The translations under genes and the position numbers were made by a program. From Synechococcus sp. CS-1325 (GTDB lineage: Bacteria > Cyanobacteriota > Cyanobacteriia > PCC-6307 > Cyanobiaceae), in contig JAHLYW010000037.1 of NCBI GenBank assembly GCA_025128135.1, positions 1 to 44,249 of the forward strand: a DNA stretch of 44,249 nucleotides, in the 5' to 3' direction. Shown here piece after piece: positions 34,901 through 42,603 of the stretch (position 1 is its first letter; every line of letters begins with the position of its first letter). The notes beneath the pieces were generated by a model. The model worked only from the letters and a program-made list of their open reading frames with translations, ran no database searches and was not told the DNA's origin.

Positions 34901-35149
34901 CTGGCTCTGGAGCAGGCCCACCAGTTGGTTCACCAGGGCCAGCTGGTGCTCAGGGGTGGAGCCACCGCTCAGGTGCGCCAGGGCAATGCGGGCCAGACCC
35001 GCCAGGTGCCGGGCCAGCAGGCGCGGGGCTTCATGGGGATCCAGGCCATCGGTAGCAACCAGGGTTTCCTGCATCTGGCGCAGTTGCTGTTCGAGGCCTT
35101 CGGTGAGAAGCTGCTGGTAGAGGCCGATGTGTGGGGCCTGGACGGGCAT
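31973..35149 (-). CDS. PLD-nuclease / DEAD-box helicase / DUF3427 protein
   Basis: A 1058-residue multidomain protein. Residues about 150-260 form a phospholipase-D-like nuclease domain with one HKD-type motif (LHAKAWLFHRASGASTAYIGSSN). Residues about 320-680 are a superfamily 2 helicase: Walker A ATGTGKT (343-350), DEFH box (447-450), LTATP (472-476), and QLGRGLRLCPGK as motif VI. The rest is a DUF3427-type C-terminal region of about 370 residues ending SYPELAVAV. Such proteins are widespread in accessory regions, and a role in nucleic-acid processing or phage defence is suspected but not settled. Its last codons are the source or homologue of the five partial copies between 26.8 and 30.8 kb. 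It stands next to the AT-rich restriction island. Confidence 0.88.
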   Translation of the reverse strand: MPVQAPHIGLYQQLLTEGLEQQLRQMQETLVATDGLDPHEAPRLLARHLAGLARIALAHLSGGSTPEHQLALVNQLVGLLQSQAPRAISTGDLLHPSAQLLSEIRATPLLPGQAPTTRPLIPLADSTLLVNASGEPSVGQALIHEIPSAQQVDLLCAFIKWSGLRLLQEPLAELLRSGRPLRVLTTVYMGATDRRALDWLVAHGAEVRVSYDTRRTRLHAKAWLFHRASGASTAYIGSSNLSTAALHDGLEWNVRLSAQDNEGILAKFQATFESYWEEGEFEPYRASEIEQRRFDRAAANETTSDTTPLSFFDIRPYAYQQEILEKLSAERSLHNRWRNLVVAATGTGKTVIAALDYARLASDFGSQCGALVGPGPPSLLFVAHRREILQQSLATFRQVLRDGSFGELLVDGQRPGQWRHVFASVQSLAGLDPAGLAPGTFDVVIVDEFHHAAASSYERWLAHLAPSLLLGLTATPERADGLDILHWFGGHTAAELRLWSALDQGLLCPFHYFGLHDGTDLSQIEWRRNGYDSGALSKLYTADDARLRLILRELESKITNVPTMRALGFCVSVEHASWMARKFAGAGLRAASLDASSSRDERAEQIRRLRSGELQILFAVDLFNEGLDIPEIDTVLFLRPTESAIVFLQQLGRGLRLCPGKSCLTVLDFIGQAHRSFRHDLRYRALLGGSRDQLRQQIEAGFPFLPAGCSLQLDRVSTERVLSNLRESLPSRRPQLLAECRRLGACSLADLLDGLGMELGEFYRVAGCWALLQRELGWGAQGAASGVPTADEERLGRGIAGGLLHLDDPERLRWLVDQLQQPLAPDPAGLELCAERQWRMLLAQLWGSGRQHLPLPEALARLWTAPAIRDELVELFALLLERTDHLVAPLAWPFLAEGEPAPPVPLKLHGRYSRAEVFAAFGLLNDARPFPGREGVFFDEASRCDVFFITLKKSERLFSPTTRYNDYAISRTEFHWESQSLTREASATGQRYIHHRERGSRVLLFVREENKRGGVTLPFLCLGFADYVSHEGERPMAIRWRLQRAVPGASYPELAVAV

Positions 35150-35510
35150 GGTGAGGCCAGGCGTTGAGATGTTGTGGGTAGCGGGGGAATGCGGGAATGG
35201 CCCGCAGACTGGCAGAAGTTATTGGGATCTAGCTATAGTAGACGAAGTAATTGAATTACAGTATCCAAATTCATGCTTTGCATGGGAGGCTGCCTCGGAA
35301 CAACTCTAGCTGGAATCTAAAAGCCCTCCCTTTCTGAAGATGCGCCCAAATCCATCTAATGCAGAATTGACTTACTGCTCTCTTGTAAGTTCAGACAATC
35401 TTATTGCAAGACTTGCAAATTATCTGGATAGATATTAGCTCGACACTTTGGTTCTTGTCGAGAGCAACATGAACGACGCAGTACTAACTTAGGAGAACTC
35501 TTAGCCTACT
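35150..35510 (+). promoter_or_regulatory. AT-rich leader of the restriction-modification gene
   Basis: Base composition drops sharply here from GC-rich to AT-rich, marking the left edge of the island. No gene is seen. Candidate elements are a TTGCAA direct repeat (35404-35409, 35413-35418), an AT-rich TAGATA (35429-35434) as a -10 candidate, and CTCGAC/GTCGAG (35439-35444, 35457-35462), a 6 bp hairpin with a 12 base loop in the presumed leader. AGGAGA at 35490-35495 is the only purine-rich stretch, 15 bases from the ATG and so rather distant. Confidence 0.4.
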
Positions 35511-38507
35511 ATGTCACGACTTCTAATTTCAAAGTACCAAGCGGACGTCGAGAATATCATTCGGTATGGAGGATCCAAAAACGAAACTAGCATTCGCAAC
35601 GCGTTTGAGCGACTTCTAAACGAGTATTGTAGAAGCCGCAGCTTTATCCTAGTTCCCGAGCTTGAGTATAGGACACAATCAGGTAGTACCGTCTATCCAG
35701 ATGGCACAGTTAAAGATGCTATTCGACTCGATCATGGATGGTGGGAAAGCAAGGATGAGCAGGACGATCTTGATAAGGAGATTGAAGCAAAGCTGGGAAA
35801 TGGCTATCCATCGGAAAACATTCTATTTGAGGACTCTAAAACAGCTGTACTCATTCAACATGGGAGCGAGATAGGGCGCGCCTGTTTTGAAGATGTAGAT
35901 AGTCTTGATCGCCTAATTTGCACGTTCGTAGACTACGAAAGACCAGAAGTCAAAACGTTCCGAGAGGCAATACTAAAGTTTAGAGATGATATACCCCAGA
36001 TACTAGTTGCATTGAGAGAGATTGTGCAGATACAAGATCCCACTAATCAAGAATTTGTCACGAAGCGCGACGCCTTTCTGGCTGTTGCTCGAGATTCAGT
36101 TAATCCTGAAGTTACGGTTGATGATGTGCATGAAATTCTCATTCAGCACATGTTAACCGAGGATATATTCATTAACGTGTTTCATGACGCACAGTTTCAT
36201 CACGATAATAACATAGCCAGAACTATTAGTGAAATAATACAGACATTCTTTACTGGTGATCTTAAGCGTAATACGTTCAAAAATATTGAGCATTACTATT
36301 CGGTCATTCGTCGTTGTTCAGAGAATATTTCGAACCACCACGAGAAGCAGAAGTTCTTGAAGGCTGTATACGAGAATTTTTACAAAGCATACAATCCAAA
36401 TGCTGCTGATCGGCTTGGAATTATCTATACACCTAATGAGATTGTCCACTTTATGATTCAGAGCGCAGAAATTCTAGTATTTAAACATTTCGGCAAGCTG
36501 CTTTCTGATGAAGGAGTTGAAATATTGGATCCTTGTACAGGAACAGGAACATTTGTCACTGAACTTATAGAGTTTATTCCAGCAGACAAGTTGGCTCTAA
36601 AATATAAATCTGAGATTCACTGCAACGAAGTAGCAATCCTTCCTTACTATATTGCAAATTTAAATATTGAGTTTACATTTCAGCAAAAAATGGGTACTTA
36701 TAGTGAATTCAAGAACATATGCTTGGTTGATACGTTAGATCATTGCGGTTTTATGGGCAAGCAGTTTGACATGTTTGGAATGAGTGTACAGAATACCGAA
36801 AGGATTCAAGCGCAGAATGATAGAAAAATATCCGTTATAATAGGCAACCCTCCATATTATGCAAATCAGGCAAATGAGAATGATGACAATAGCTCAAGGC
36901 AGTATCCAGCTATTGACAGACTCATACATTCGAGCTATGTAAAACATAGTAATGCAAAGAAAACAAAGAGATATGATATGTATTCAAGATTTTTTAGATG
37001 GGCGACTGATCGCCTTAGTGATAATGGAGTCTTAGCATTTATAACGAATTCAAATTTTTTAACTTCTAGCGAAGCTGATGGATTTAGAAAAGCGTTAACA
37101 GAGGATTTCAATGAGATATATATCGTAGATCTTGGAGGTGATGTCCGATCAAACCCTAAGCTGTCGGGCACTAAGCATAATGTATTTGGGATCCAAGCCG
37201 GGGTCGCGATTAGTTTTCTTGTTAAGAACGGCCAATTAAATGAACGTTGCAAGATTCATTATGTATCAACTCAAGAGGATTTGGAAGCATCGGAAAAACT
37301 TAAATTAATTGGCAGCTCAACTATTGAAAGACTTCCATTCACAAACATTGTTCCAGACAGTTTAAACAATTGGCTTCATTTGAGAAATCTTGAGTTCGAT
37401 TCTTTTCTTGAACTGGCAAATGCCAGTACTAGACGTGCCAAGGCAACCAAAGATGAATCAGCCATGTTTAAGATTATTGCGATTGGCGTATCAACCAATA
37501 GAGACGAATGGGTAACTGATTTGGATAAAGATAATTTGATTTCAAAGATGAGACATTTTGCAAAGACTTATTCCGATGCAGTCGCCAGGGAGAGCACATT
37601 AGATCATTCAATCAAGTGGTCAAGCACTCTAAAGAGTCACGCAAAGAGGCTTAGGATGGAGCCCTACTCTAAAGATCGAGTAATCCAATATCAATATCGG
37701 CCATATGTAAAAAGATATCTTTATTGTTCAGATGTTTACATAGATCGAAAAGGTTCTGTCTTGAATTTCTTTTCGAAGCGACAGGCCGAAGAAAATATTA
37801 TTATATGCATAACCGTACACAAGCAAGTTCCATTCACTGTTCAGGCTGTTAACTCACTTTTCGACGCTGGGCTTGGGTCAAGAGGAACCTTCGGAATAGC
37901 TATGTATCGCTATGATGAGAATGGCGATAGACACGATAATCTTACTGACTGGAGCCTTAATGAAGTCCGTAGTTTTTACGGAAGTAGTGCAATAACCAAA
38001 CCGCAATTATTTGCCTATACATACGCAGTTCTGCATCATCCGACATATCGGAAGAAATTCTCGATTGAGTTACAGCGAACAATTCCACGACTTCCTCTCT
38101 ATGCTGACTTTTTGCAATGGGTAACTTGGGGATCTTCCTTGTTGGAGTTACACCTAAGCTATGAGACTATTAATCCGTATGTACTTCAAATTGAAAGCAG
38201 GGAACAAGATGGCCCTATACTGCCGAGGCTAATCGCTGATAAGGCGAATGGCTCTATACATATTGATACAGCAACTTCTATCCATGGCATACCCAATAAA
38301 GCCTGGGAATATATGCTAGCAAATAGGTCTGCGCTAGAATGGATACTTGATCAATATAAGCACAAAACTTTTAAGGATAAGACAATTGCATGTAGGTTTG
38401 ATGCATATTCCCTCGCCAGGCACAAGCCCGAGCTGATTGGGCTCTTGGGAAGGGTTTGCCGCGTAAGCATAGATACAGTACAAATTGTTGAATCAATGCC
38501 AGCTTAA
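35511..38507 (+). CDS. Single-chain restriction-modification enzyme (type IIG-like N6-adenine methylase)
   Basis: A 998-residue protein. Near the N-terminus YPDGTVKDAIRLDHGWWESKDEQDDLDKEIE gives a PD-(D/E)xK nuclease motif (Asp64 or Asp69, then Glu79-Ser-Lys81). An all-helical connector follows. The methylase begins at about residue 300 (LGIIYTPNEIVHFMI): motif I is ILDPCTGTGTFVTELI (Asp340) and motif IV is IIGNPPYYANQ (NPPY 446-449), typical of gamma-class N6-adenine methylases. The C-terminal 400 residues should contain target recognition, with similarity to the type ISP C-terminal region. No helicase domain is present, so translocation is not expected. AT-rich composition and codon use unlike the chromosome indicate recent transfer. 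No separate specificity or control gene is visible. Confidence 0.85.
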   Translation: MSRLLISKYQADVENIIRYGGSKNETSIRNAFERLLNEYCRSRSFILVPELEYRTQSGSTVYPDGTVKDAIRLDHGWWESKDEQDDLDKEIEAKLGNGYPSENILFEDSKTAVLIQHGSEIGRACFEDVDSLDRLICTFVDYERPEVKTFREAILKFRDDIPQILVALREIVQIQDPTNQEFVTKRDAFLAVARDSVNPEVTVDDVHEILIQHMLTEDIFINVFHDAQFHHDNNIARTISEIIQTFFTGDLKRNTFKNIEHYYSVIRRCSENISNHHEKQKFLKAVYENFYKAYNPNAADRLGIIYTPNEIVHFMIQSAEILVFKHFGKLLSDEGVEILDPCTGTGTFVTELIEFIPADKLALKYKSEIHCNEVAILPYYIANLNIEFTFQQKMGTYSEFKNICLVDTLDHCGFMGKQFDMFGMSVQNTERIQAQNDRKISVIIGNPPYYANQANENDDNSSRQYPAIDRLIHSSYVKHSNAKKTKRYDMYSRFFRWATDRLSDNGVLAFITNSNFLTSSEADGFRKALTEDFNEIYIVDLGGDVRSNPKLSGTKHNVFGIQAGVAISFLVKNGQLNERCKIHYVSTQEDLEASEKLKLIGSSTIERLPFTNIVPDSLNNWLHLRNLEFDSFLELANASTRRAKATKDESAMFKIIAIGVSTNRDEWVTDLDKDNLISKMRHFAKTYSDAVARESTLDHSIKWSSTLKSHAKRLRMEPYSKDRVIQYQYRPYVKRYLYCSDVYIDRKGSVLNFFSKRQAEENIIICITVHKQVPFTVQAVNSLFDAGLGSRGTFGIAMYRYDENGDRHDNLTDWSLNEVRSFYGSSAITKPQLFAYTYAVLHHPTYRKKFSIELQRTIPRLPLYADFLQWVTWGSSLLELHLSYETINPYVLQIESREQDGPILPRLIADKANGSIHIDTATSIHGIPNKAWEYMLANRSALEWILDQYKHKTFKDKTIACRFDAYSLARHKPELIGLLGRVCRVSIDTVQIVESMPA

Positions 38508-38671
38508 AGACCAGGAAGCTTAGCCAATTCCAGCTATCTGCGATAATTCTCAGCTTCGGGCCAGTAGTAAAAACAATCAACATGGTTTAGATTAATCTAA
38601 GTTCTGATCTCTATTGCTGCAACTTAAGTCCATGTTCTTCAATCAGCCCGGAAAATAAGACAGCTAAGTTG

Positions 38672-38686
38672 TTTGTATAATACAAA
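38672..38686. promoter_or_regulatory. Perfect palindrome over a TATAAT box, upstream of the PIN operon
   Basis: TTTGTAT-A-ATACAAA is a perfect 7 bp-arm palindrome containing TATAAT (38676-38681). It lies about 115 bp before the ATG of the 257-residue gene in an otherwise gene-free AT-rich gap (38508-38800). The position suits an autorepressed TA-like promoter. No clear -35 element is seen. Confidence 0.5.
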
Positions 38687-38800
38687 TTCAATAAATGCCT
38701 TTACAGAACGCCGACTATGTGATAAATTGCAATATGAAGGTCAAAATGTTCAGCGTTACTATCTATTTGCCCGCTACTAGTCACATGTTACCCAAAGATA

Positions 38801-39574
38801 ATGAATGAGCAGATTTCAATTCGCTTGGTGGGAGGAGGTGTCTCGCCTGGTCTAATACGATCTAAGGAGATTGCTGAGATTCTTGAAGGAGTTGAGGATA
38901 TGATAGTTGCCGAAATCATGAAGTCTGAGCCAACTACTAAGAAAGATGATATAATTGTCGGAATATACAGCATAGAAGATAGCAGTATTGGCCTTAACTT
39001 TAGGACTACGTTGGCTGCAATTGCAATTCCTGCTTTTGTAGGGGTCGCAGTAGCAATAAATACTAAAAACTACGATCGGCTCACGCCTCAAGCCGTAAAA
39101 GGGCTTAAGGCTATTTCTAGTTTCTCGAAAAGACACTGCTGTAATGCAATATTTTCGACTGATACTGGAGAAGAGTTGGCAAGCATGACTCCTGATACAG
39201 ATATTCCAGGGGACATATTAATTGAAGGGCAATCACAGATTATCGGAAAAATATTACGTGTAGGCGGTAAAAAACCTAAGGCTGTCATTGAATCTACGGA
39301 TGGAGTTCTTGTTTACTGCGATGTTGGTGAAGTGCAAGCAAAGATTATGGGCCGTATGCTCTATACTTTGGCTCGTTTTACTGGCAAATGCACATGGAAT
39401 AGCAAGTCATTAAAACTAGAAGATTTTAGAATTGAACAGGTCGAGCAGTTTGGTAACAAAGGTGTTGATGAAACCTTTATTAACCTCGCGTCTGTAACAG
39501 GATCTTACTTCTCTCAGGTCAAGGACGTACAAGCCTACGTAGCAGGCTTGCGCAGTGAGGAGCCTGAGCAGTGA
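38801..39574 (+). CDS. Unrecognised 257-residue partner of a PIN-domain protein
   Basis: I do not recognise this family. The protein begins ISIRLVGGGVSPGLIRSKEIAEILEGVEDMIVAEIM, a strand followed by a long helix. A short hydrophobic stretch (TTLAAIAIPAFVGVAVAI, about residues 69-86) could be a membrane helix or a buried core. The second half is beta-rich (ILIEGQSQIIGKILRVGGKKPKAVIEST, VLVYCDVGEVQAKIMGRML), with an OB- or SH3-barrel look. The stop overlaps the start of the PIN gene by four bases, so the two are co-translated. At three times the usual antitoxin size it may be an RNA-binding or sensing partner rather than a simple antitoxin. AT-rich like the preceding restriction gene. Confidence 0.6.
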   Translation: MNEQISIRLVGGGVSPGLIRSKEIAEILEGVEDMIVAEIMKSEPTTKKDDIIVGIYSIEDSSIGLNFRTTLAAIAIPAFVGVAVAINTKNYDRLTPQAVKGLKAISSFSKRHCCNAIFSTDTGEELASMTPDTDIPGDILIEGQSQIIGKILRVGGKKPKAVIESTDGVLVYCDVGEVQAKIMGRMLYTLARFTGKCTWNSKSLKLEDFRIEQVEQFGNKGVDETFINLASVTGSYFSQVKDVQAYVAGLRSEEPEQ

Positions 39575-40071
39575 GCCAGGTTTGTGTTGATACTCATATC
39601 TTGATCTGGGGAGTCAAGGAGCAAAGTGAACCCGGACAAGAAGAAATGATTCCTAAAGCCAAAGAGCTTCTCAAGCGATGTGAGAGAGATGGCAAATTAA
39701 TTCTTGTCCCATCTATTGTGGTAGCAGAATTTTTGACAGGCATTCCGCCAAGTGTTCATGGCGAAGTGTTGGAATTGCTTAGTGGCTGGTGTCAGATTCA
39801 ACCATTCGATGCTCTTTGTGCATCGGTTTTTGCAAAGCTTTGGCAAGAGAAAACCGCCTTAGGAGTAGTTGCTGATATCAGAAAAGACAACGTGGCTACT
39901 CGACAAGAACTCAAGGCAGACTGCATGATCGTCTCAACTGCAGTCGCAAATAAATCCGAGACTATTTGTACTCATGATACTGCTCTTATGAGGTTTGCCC
40001 AAGGAAGTGTTGTTTGCCGGCAGATCCCTGAGTACCCAATACAGGGCAAGCTTGCGATTGAAATTGGCTAG
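39571..40071 (+). CDS. PIN-domain RNase (VapC-like)
   Basis: A 166-residue PIN protein. The acidic quartet is visible: Asp7 in VCVDTHILIWG, Glu53 in VVAEFLTG, Asp117 in LKADCMIVSTAV and Asp136 in ICTHDTALMRF. The usual Asn/Ser/Thr at the end of strand one is Thr8. The fold is longer than VapC toxins (about 130 residues) through an inserted helix after strand two. It starts with GTG overlapping the upstream stop (GTGA). Expected activity is Mg2+-dependent single-strand RNA cleavage. The pair could be a TA system of unusual partner or a small defence module beside the restriction enzyme. Confidence 0.85.
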   Translation: MSQVCVDTHILIWGVKEQSEPGQEEMIPKAKELLKRCERDGKLILVPSIVVAEFLTGIPPSVHGEVLELLSGWCQIQPFDALCASVFAKLWQEKTALGVVADIRKDNVATRQELKADCMIVSTAVANKSETICTHDTALMRFAQGSVVCRQIPEYPIQGKLAIEIG

Positions 40072-40249
40072 CATTTGGGCTAGTTGGCTATCCTGCCGAT
40101 GAATAGCATAATCTTGACTCGAATATCTGCCTGTCAGGGCCTGTGAGCGCCACGTACCTAGGCTAACTGCAGCCAATTCAACGTGGTTACGGTAAGCAGG
40201 AATCCCGCCATCTATTTTATCTTTCAGAATAGTAGCCGATCTGGGTATG

Positions 40250-40365
40250 CCTCCCAGGATCCAGCGAGAGATGTCCTGGCCCTGGGTGGTCCCTTGCCGG
40301 TTCAGCAGCATCAAAAGCATCAAAGATTGGTGAATGTGGCTCATCAGCATGCGATGGAGCGCAAA
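40250..40365 (-). pseudogene. HNH-HIT gene fragment A (5' end)
   Basis: The minus strand reads RMLMSHIHQSLMLLMLLNRQGTTQGQDISRWILGG, the same N-terminal sequence as fragment C (RMRMSPIDQPLML, then AEDIARRILGEDVTQI). Similarity is lost after ILGG, about 40250. It is a detached 5' end of the HNH-HIT gene. The repeat R1 lies directly upstream of it on the minus strand. The rest of the gap from 40072 holds nothing recognisable. Confidence 0.65.
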
Positions 40366-40402
40366 CTCGCGTAGGCGAAGAAAGGCTTCAGAGTGGCTTT
40401 AG

Positions 40403-40535
40403 GCCATGGAGCGATGGTGGCAGTTACCAGGCGCTTCGGCCAGGTTGCGTTTTGGGCGGCCCGATAGGCCAACGCCCCTGCTGGGATCCCCTCTAGCGTG
40501 ATCGTGTGACGGCTGCAGTCAACCCGGCTCCGGGT
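40403..40535. repeat. ~125 bp repeat, copy R1
   Basis: GC-rich sequence found three times: here, at 42193-42330 and at 44004-44128. Shared landmarks are a CTTCGGCCAGGT-type start, TTTTGGGCGGCCCG, CTGCTGGGATCCC and GGCTGCAGYCAACCCG. R1 is the most diverged copy. R1 and R3 lie immediately upstream, on the minus strand, of HNH-HIT 5'-end fragments, so the repeat may be that gene's leader. Confidence 0.85.
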
Positions 40536-40607
40536 GTGCTTGTGCCGCCCCAGCCACCTTGCTCAGCAGTTCGCGGAGTTGGAGGCCATTCCCCTTCCCA
40601 GTTGGAA

Positions 40608-40745
40608 TCAGATCTGCCGCTTCCGACACCGACGATCCTGGCGGCCGAATAGGGCAAGCACAAGGATTTCGACACCGACCTCACGGAATGAGACGGCATA
40701 GGGAGAGCGCCGCACCACCAGTCTTCGCAAAGGGCCATGCAAGGA
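40608..40745 (-). pseudogene. ParE/RelE-family toxin, C-terminal fragment
   Basis: One minus-strand frame reads PLRRLVVRRSPYAVSFREVGVEILVLALFGRQDRR and stops at 40608. This is the last strand pair of a ParE/RelE toxin (RR..VRRFPY.I.YREV..EI.VLAV.H.RR.P). The N-terminal two thirds are absent; the sequence upstream belongs to the broken HIT domain. The fragment shows that another TA module has been lost at this spot. Confidence 0.6.
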
Positions 40746-41400
40746 GGCCCCGCCGCCTCGCCTGAGTTCAGCCCCCCTCTTGCGTTGAGCAAACCAGCCC
40801 AGCCGCTGATCCCGGCATCGTCAGCCGCGAGCTGCTCCCGCCGGCGCTTGAGCAGCTCCACCACCGCATTCCACTCCGGCTGGTGCAACTCCAGCCCGTC
40901 GGACACATGGCGCCTGGGGATCACCAGGCTGTGCCCCTCACTCACCGGATAGGCATCGGCGATGCAGAGCGCCAGTTCGTTCTCCAGCAGCACCCGGCTG
41001 CTGTCCTCCTGCCTGTGCTGGTAGCTGACGAGGAGTCCGCGAAAGTCGGTGCGATCCGTGTCCCGCTTGCCGGCATTGCAGCGGAAGCAGAGGGCCTGGA
41101 AGTTGGAGAGGTCGTCGGGTCCTCCCTGGTTTCTGGGGATGATGTGGTCCACTTCCAGGGCGCACGAGCCCTGGTGAGCACGCGGTACTTGATGGAGCCG
41201 CTGATCGGCGTGCGGTTGCGGCTGCGGTGGGCGAACACCTCCTCGCCGCGCTGGGCGCGGAAGGTGTCGAGGCGCTGGCGGCAGAGGGCCAGGAGCTCAT
41301 CGCGCTCGGCGTCGCTCAGCTCTTCGCCGCCCAATAGGAGGTAGTGGTCGTTGGCGTAGCTGGCCACGCCGTTGACGGTGAGGTGTCGATCTGGGTGACG
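40746..41400 (-). pseudogene. HNH endonuclease-HIT fusion gene, multiply damaged
   Basis: Minus-strand pieces in two frames join into one protein: NGVASYANDHYLLLGGEELSDAERDELLALC, SRNRTPISGSIKYRVLTRA, then after a frameshift near 41170 EVDHIIPRNQGGPDDLSNFQALCFRCNAGKRDTDR (HNH, with VDHI and N), ENELALCIADAYPVSEGHSLVIPRRHVSDG (HIT domain start) and NSGEAAG. The cysteine pair expected before VDHI and a CxxC before the HIT domain are missing, and the histidine-triad end (HxHxH) is gone, replaced by the ParE fragment. HNH-HIT fusions are thought to act on nucleic acids. Here it cannot be functional. Confidence 0.75.
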
Positions 41401-41501
41401 TCTTCGCCCAGGATCCGCCGGGCGATGTCCTGCGCCGGGGCGGGGCTGCGGCGGTCCAGCCACTGTCGGTGTTTATACTTTTGTCTACACGCCTGATTCC
41501 C

Positions 41502-41762
41502 GTGGCCGCCACACCTTCCCGCCAGGCCCTGCGCCGTTGGGGCAACAGCCTCGGCATCCGCTTGCCCGCCTCCATCGCCCGGGAGGCTCAGCTGCAGGTG
41601 GATCAGGCCGTGGAACTCTCCGTGGTCGAGGGAGGCGTGATGATCCGGCCGGTGCAGCGTCGCCTTTCCCTGGCCGAACGGCTGGCGGCCTACGAGCCCA
41701 TGGCTGGCGAACCCACCGAGGCCATGGCCTTCGCTCCGCTGGGTGCTGAGGTCATCGAGTGA
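41502..41762 (+). CDS. mazE: MazE-like antitoxin (AbrB-type)
   Basis: An 86-residue protein from the GTG at 41502. ALRRWGNSLGIRLPASIAREAQLQVDQAVELSVVEGGVMIRPV is a complete SpoVT/AbrB swapped-hairpin DNA-binding domain of the MazE type, and the acidic tail (AAYEPMAGEPTEAMAFAPLGAEVIE) is the toxin-binding part. An upstream extension to 41469 is possible but not family-like. TATACT at 41474-41479 is a candidate -10 element just ahead of the start, suggesting a short or leaderless transcript. The stop overlaps the mazF start. Confidence 0.9.
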   Translation: MAATPSRQALRRWGNSLGIRLPASIAREAQLQVDQAVELSVVEGGVMIRPVQRRLSLAERLAAYEPMAGEPTEAMAFAPLGAEVIE

Positions 41763-42142
41763 GTCCCCGCCGTGGGGTCCAGGGCTGGGTGCCCGATCGT
41801 GGCGATGTGATCTGGATCGACCACAACCCCCAGGCCGGCCGCGAGATGAAGGATCACCATCCCTTTGCGGTGCTGTCCACCGCTTCCTTCCACGCCACCG
41901 TGGGCCTGGTGGTGGGCTGCGCGATGACCTCAGCTCCCTACAACCGTGGATCCACCCTTGCTGTGGACCTGGGTCCCATCCCCGATCGGCCTGGGGCCCA
42001 CAGCTTTGTGCTGTGCCAGCAACTCAAATCCTTCGACTGGCGCGCCAGGGGCGCTCGCCCCCATCCGATCGGCCAACTGAACGACACCCAATTGGAGGAG
42101 GTGATGGCGATCGTGGGTCAGATCCTTGGGTTAGCCGTGTGA
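41759..42142 (+). CDS. mazF: MazF-like mRNA interferase
   Basis: A 127-residue MazF/PemK protein. WVPDRGDVIWIDHNPQAGREMKDHHPFAVLSTASFHATVGLVVGCAMTS is the N-terminal SH3-like barrel, with the catalytic Arg and Thr/Ser regions (GREMKDxHPxxVLS, MTS), and GPHSFVLCQQLKSFDW-like residues (here GAHSFVLCQQLKSFDW) form the conserved later strand. It cleaves mRNA at short sequence motifs. It starts with GTG in a GTGA overlap with mazE. Both genes look intact, making this one of the few undamaged modules in the right-hand array. Confidence 0.92.
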   Translation: MSPRRGVQGWVPDRGDVIWIDHNPQAGREMKDHHPFAVLSTASFHATVGLVVGCAMTSAPYNRGSTLAVDLGPIPDRPGAHSFVLCQQLKSFDWRARGARPHPIGQLNDTQLEEVMAIVGQILGLAV

Positions 42143-42192
42143 GCCATCGGCCGCCAGGTGACGCGTCATTGTCGTCATCGAGGGAGTGGAGA

Positions 42193-42330
42193 ATGGCTCC
42201 TGGCGGGTGCTTCGGCCAGGTTTGGTTTTGGGCGGCCCGTCAGGCTGGCGCTCCTGCTGGGATCCCTTCTGGCGTGGGCGCGTGGCGGCTGCAGCCAACC
42301 CGGCTCCGGGTGTGGCTGTGCCGGCCCAGT
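42193..42330. repeat. ~125 bp repeat, copy R2
   Basis: Second copy of the repeat. It is nearly identical to R3 over TTTTGGGCGGCCCGTCAGGC and the following 80 bases, and shares with R1 the extension CAACCCGGCTCCGGGTGTG that R3 lacks. It lies between the MazEF and HicBA modules, without an attached HNH-HIT fragment. Confidence 0.88.
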
Positions 42331-42396
42331 CCGTCTGCCCAGTCAGCAGCGGAATCCCTTCCTCCACTGCAAGACTGGTTCCACTGGAGGCCGGCC

Positions 42397-42603
42397 ATGC
42401 AGGAAATTCTTTTCGTGGTCGAGGAAGCGGAGGATGGCTCCTTCCGGGCCAGTGCTGCCGGTGCAGCGATCCACACCGAGGCAGGCACCCTCGAGGAGCT
42501 TCACCGGGAGATCCGCGATGCGGTCGTCTGCCACTTCGATCCTGGCGAGGCGCCACCCCTGATTCGTCTCCATCACGTGAGGCAGGAACTGCTGGCCCTG
42601 TGA
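42397..42603 (+). CDS. HicB-like antitoxin
   Basis: A 68-residue protein: MQEILFVVEEAEDGSFRASAAGAAIHTEAGTLEELHREIRDAVVCHFD, then PPLIRLHHVRQELLAL. This is the short HicB type, a partial RNase-H-like fold found in front of HicA. GGAGG stands seven bases before the ATG, a strong ribosome-binding site, so the start is firm. The stop overlaps the GTG of hicA. Automatic pipelines often mislabel this family as a dehydrogenase fragment. Confidence 0.8.
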   Translation: MQEILFVVEEAEDGSFRASAAGAAIHTEAGTLEELHREIRDAVVCHFDPGEAPPLIRLHHVRQELLAL

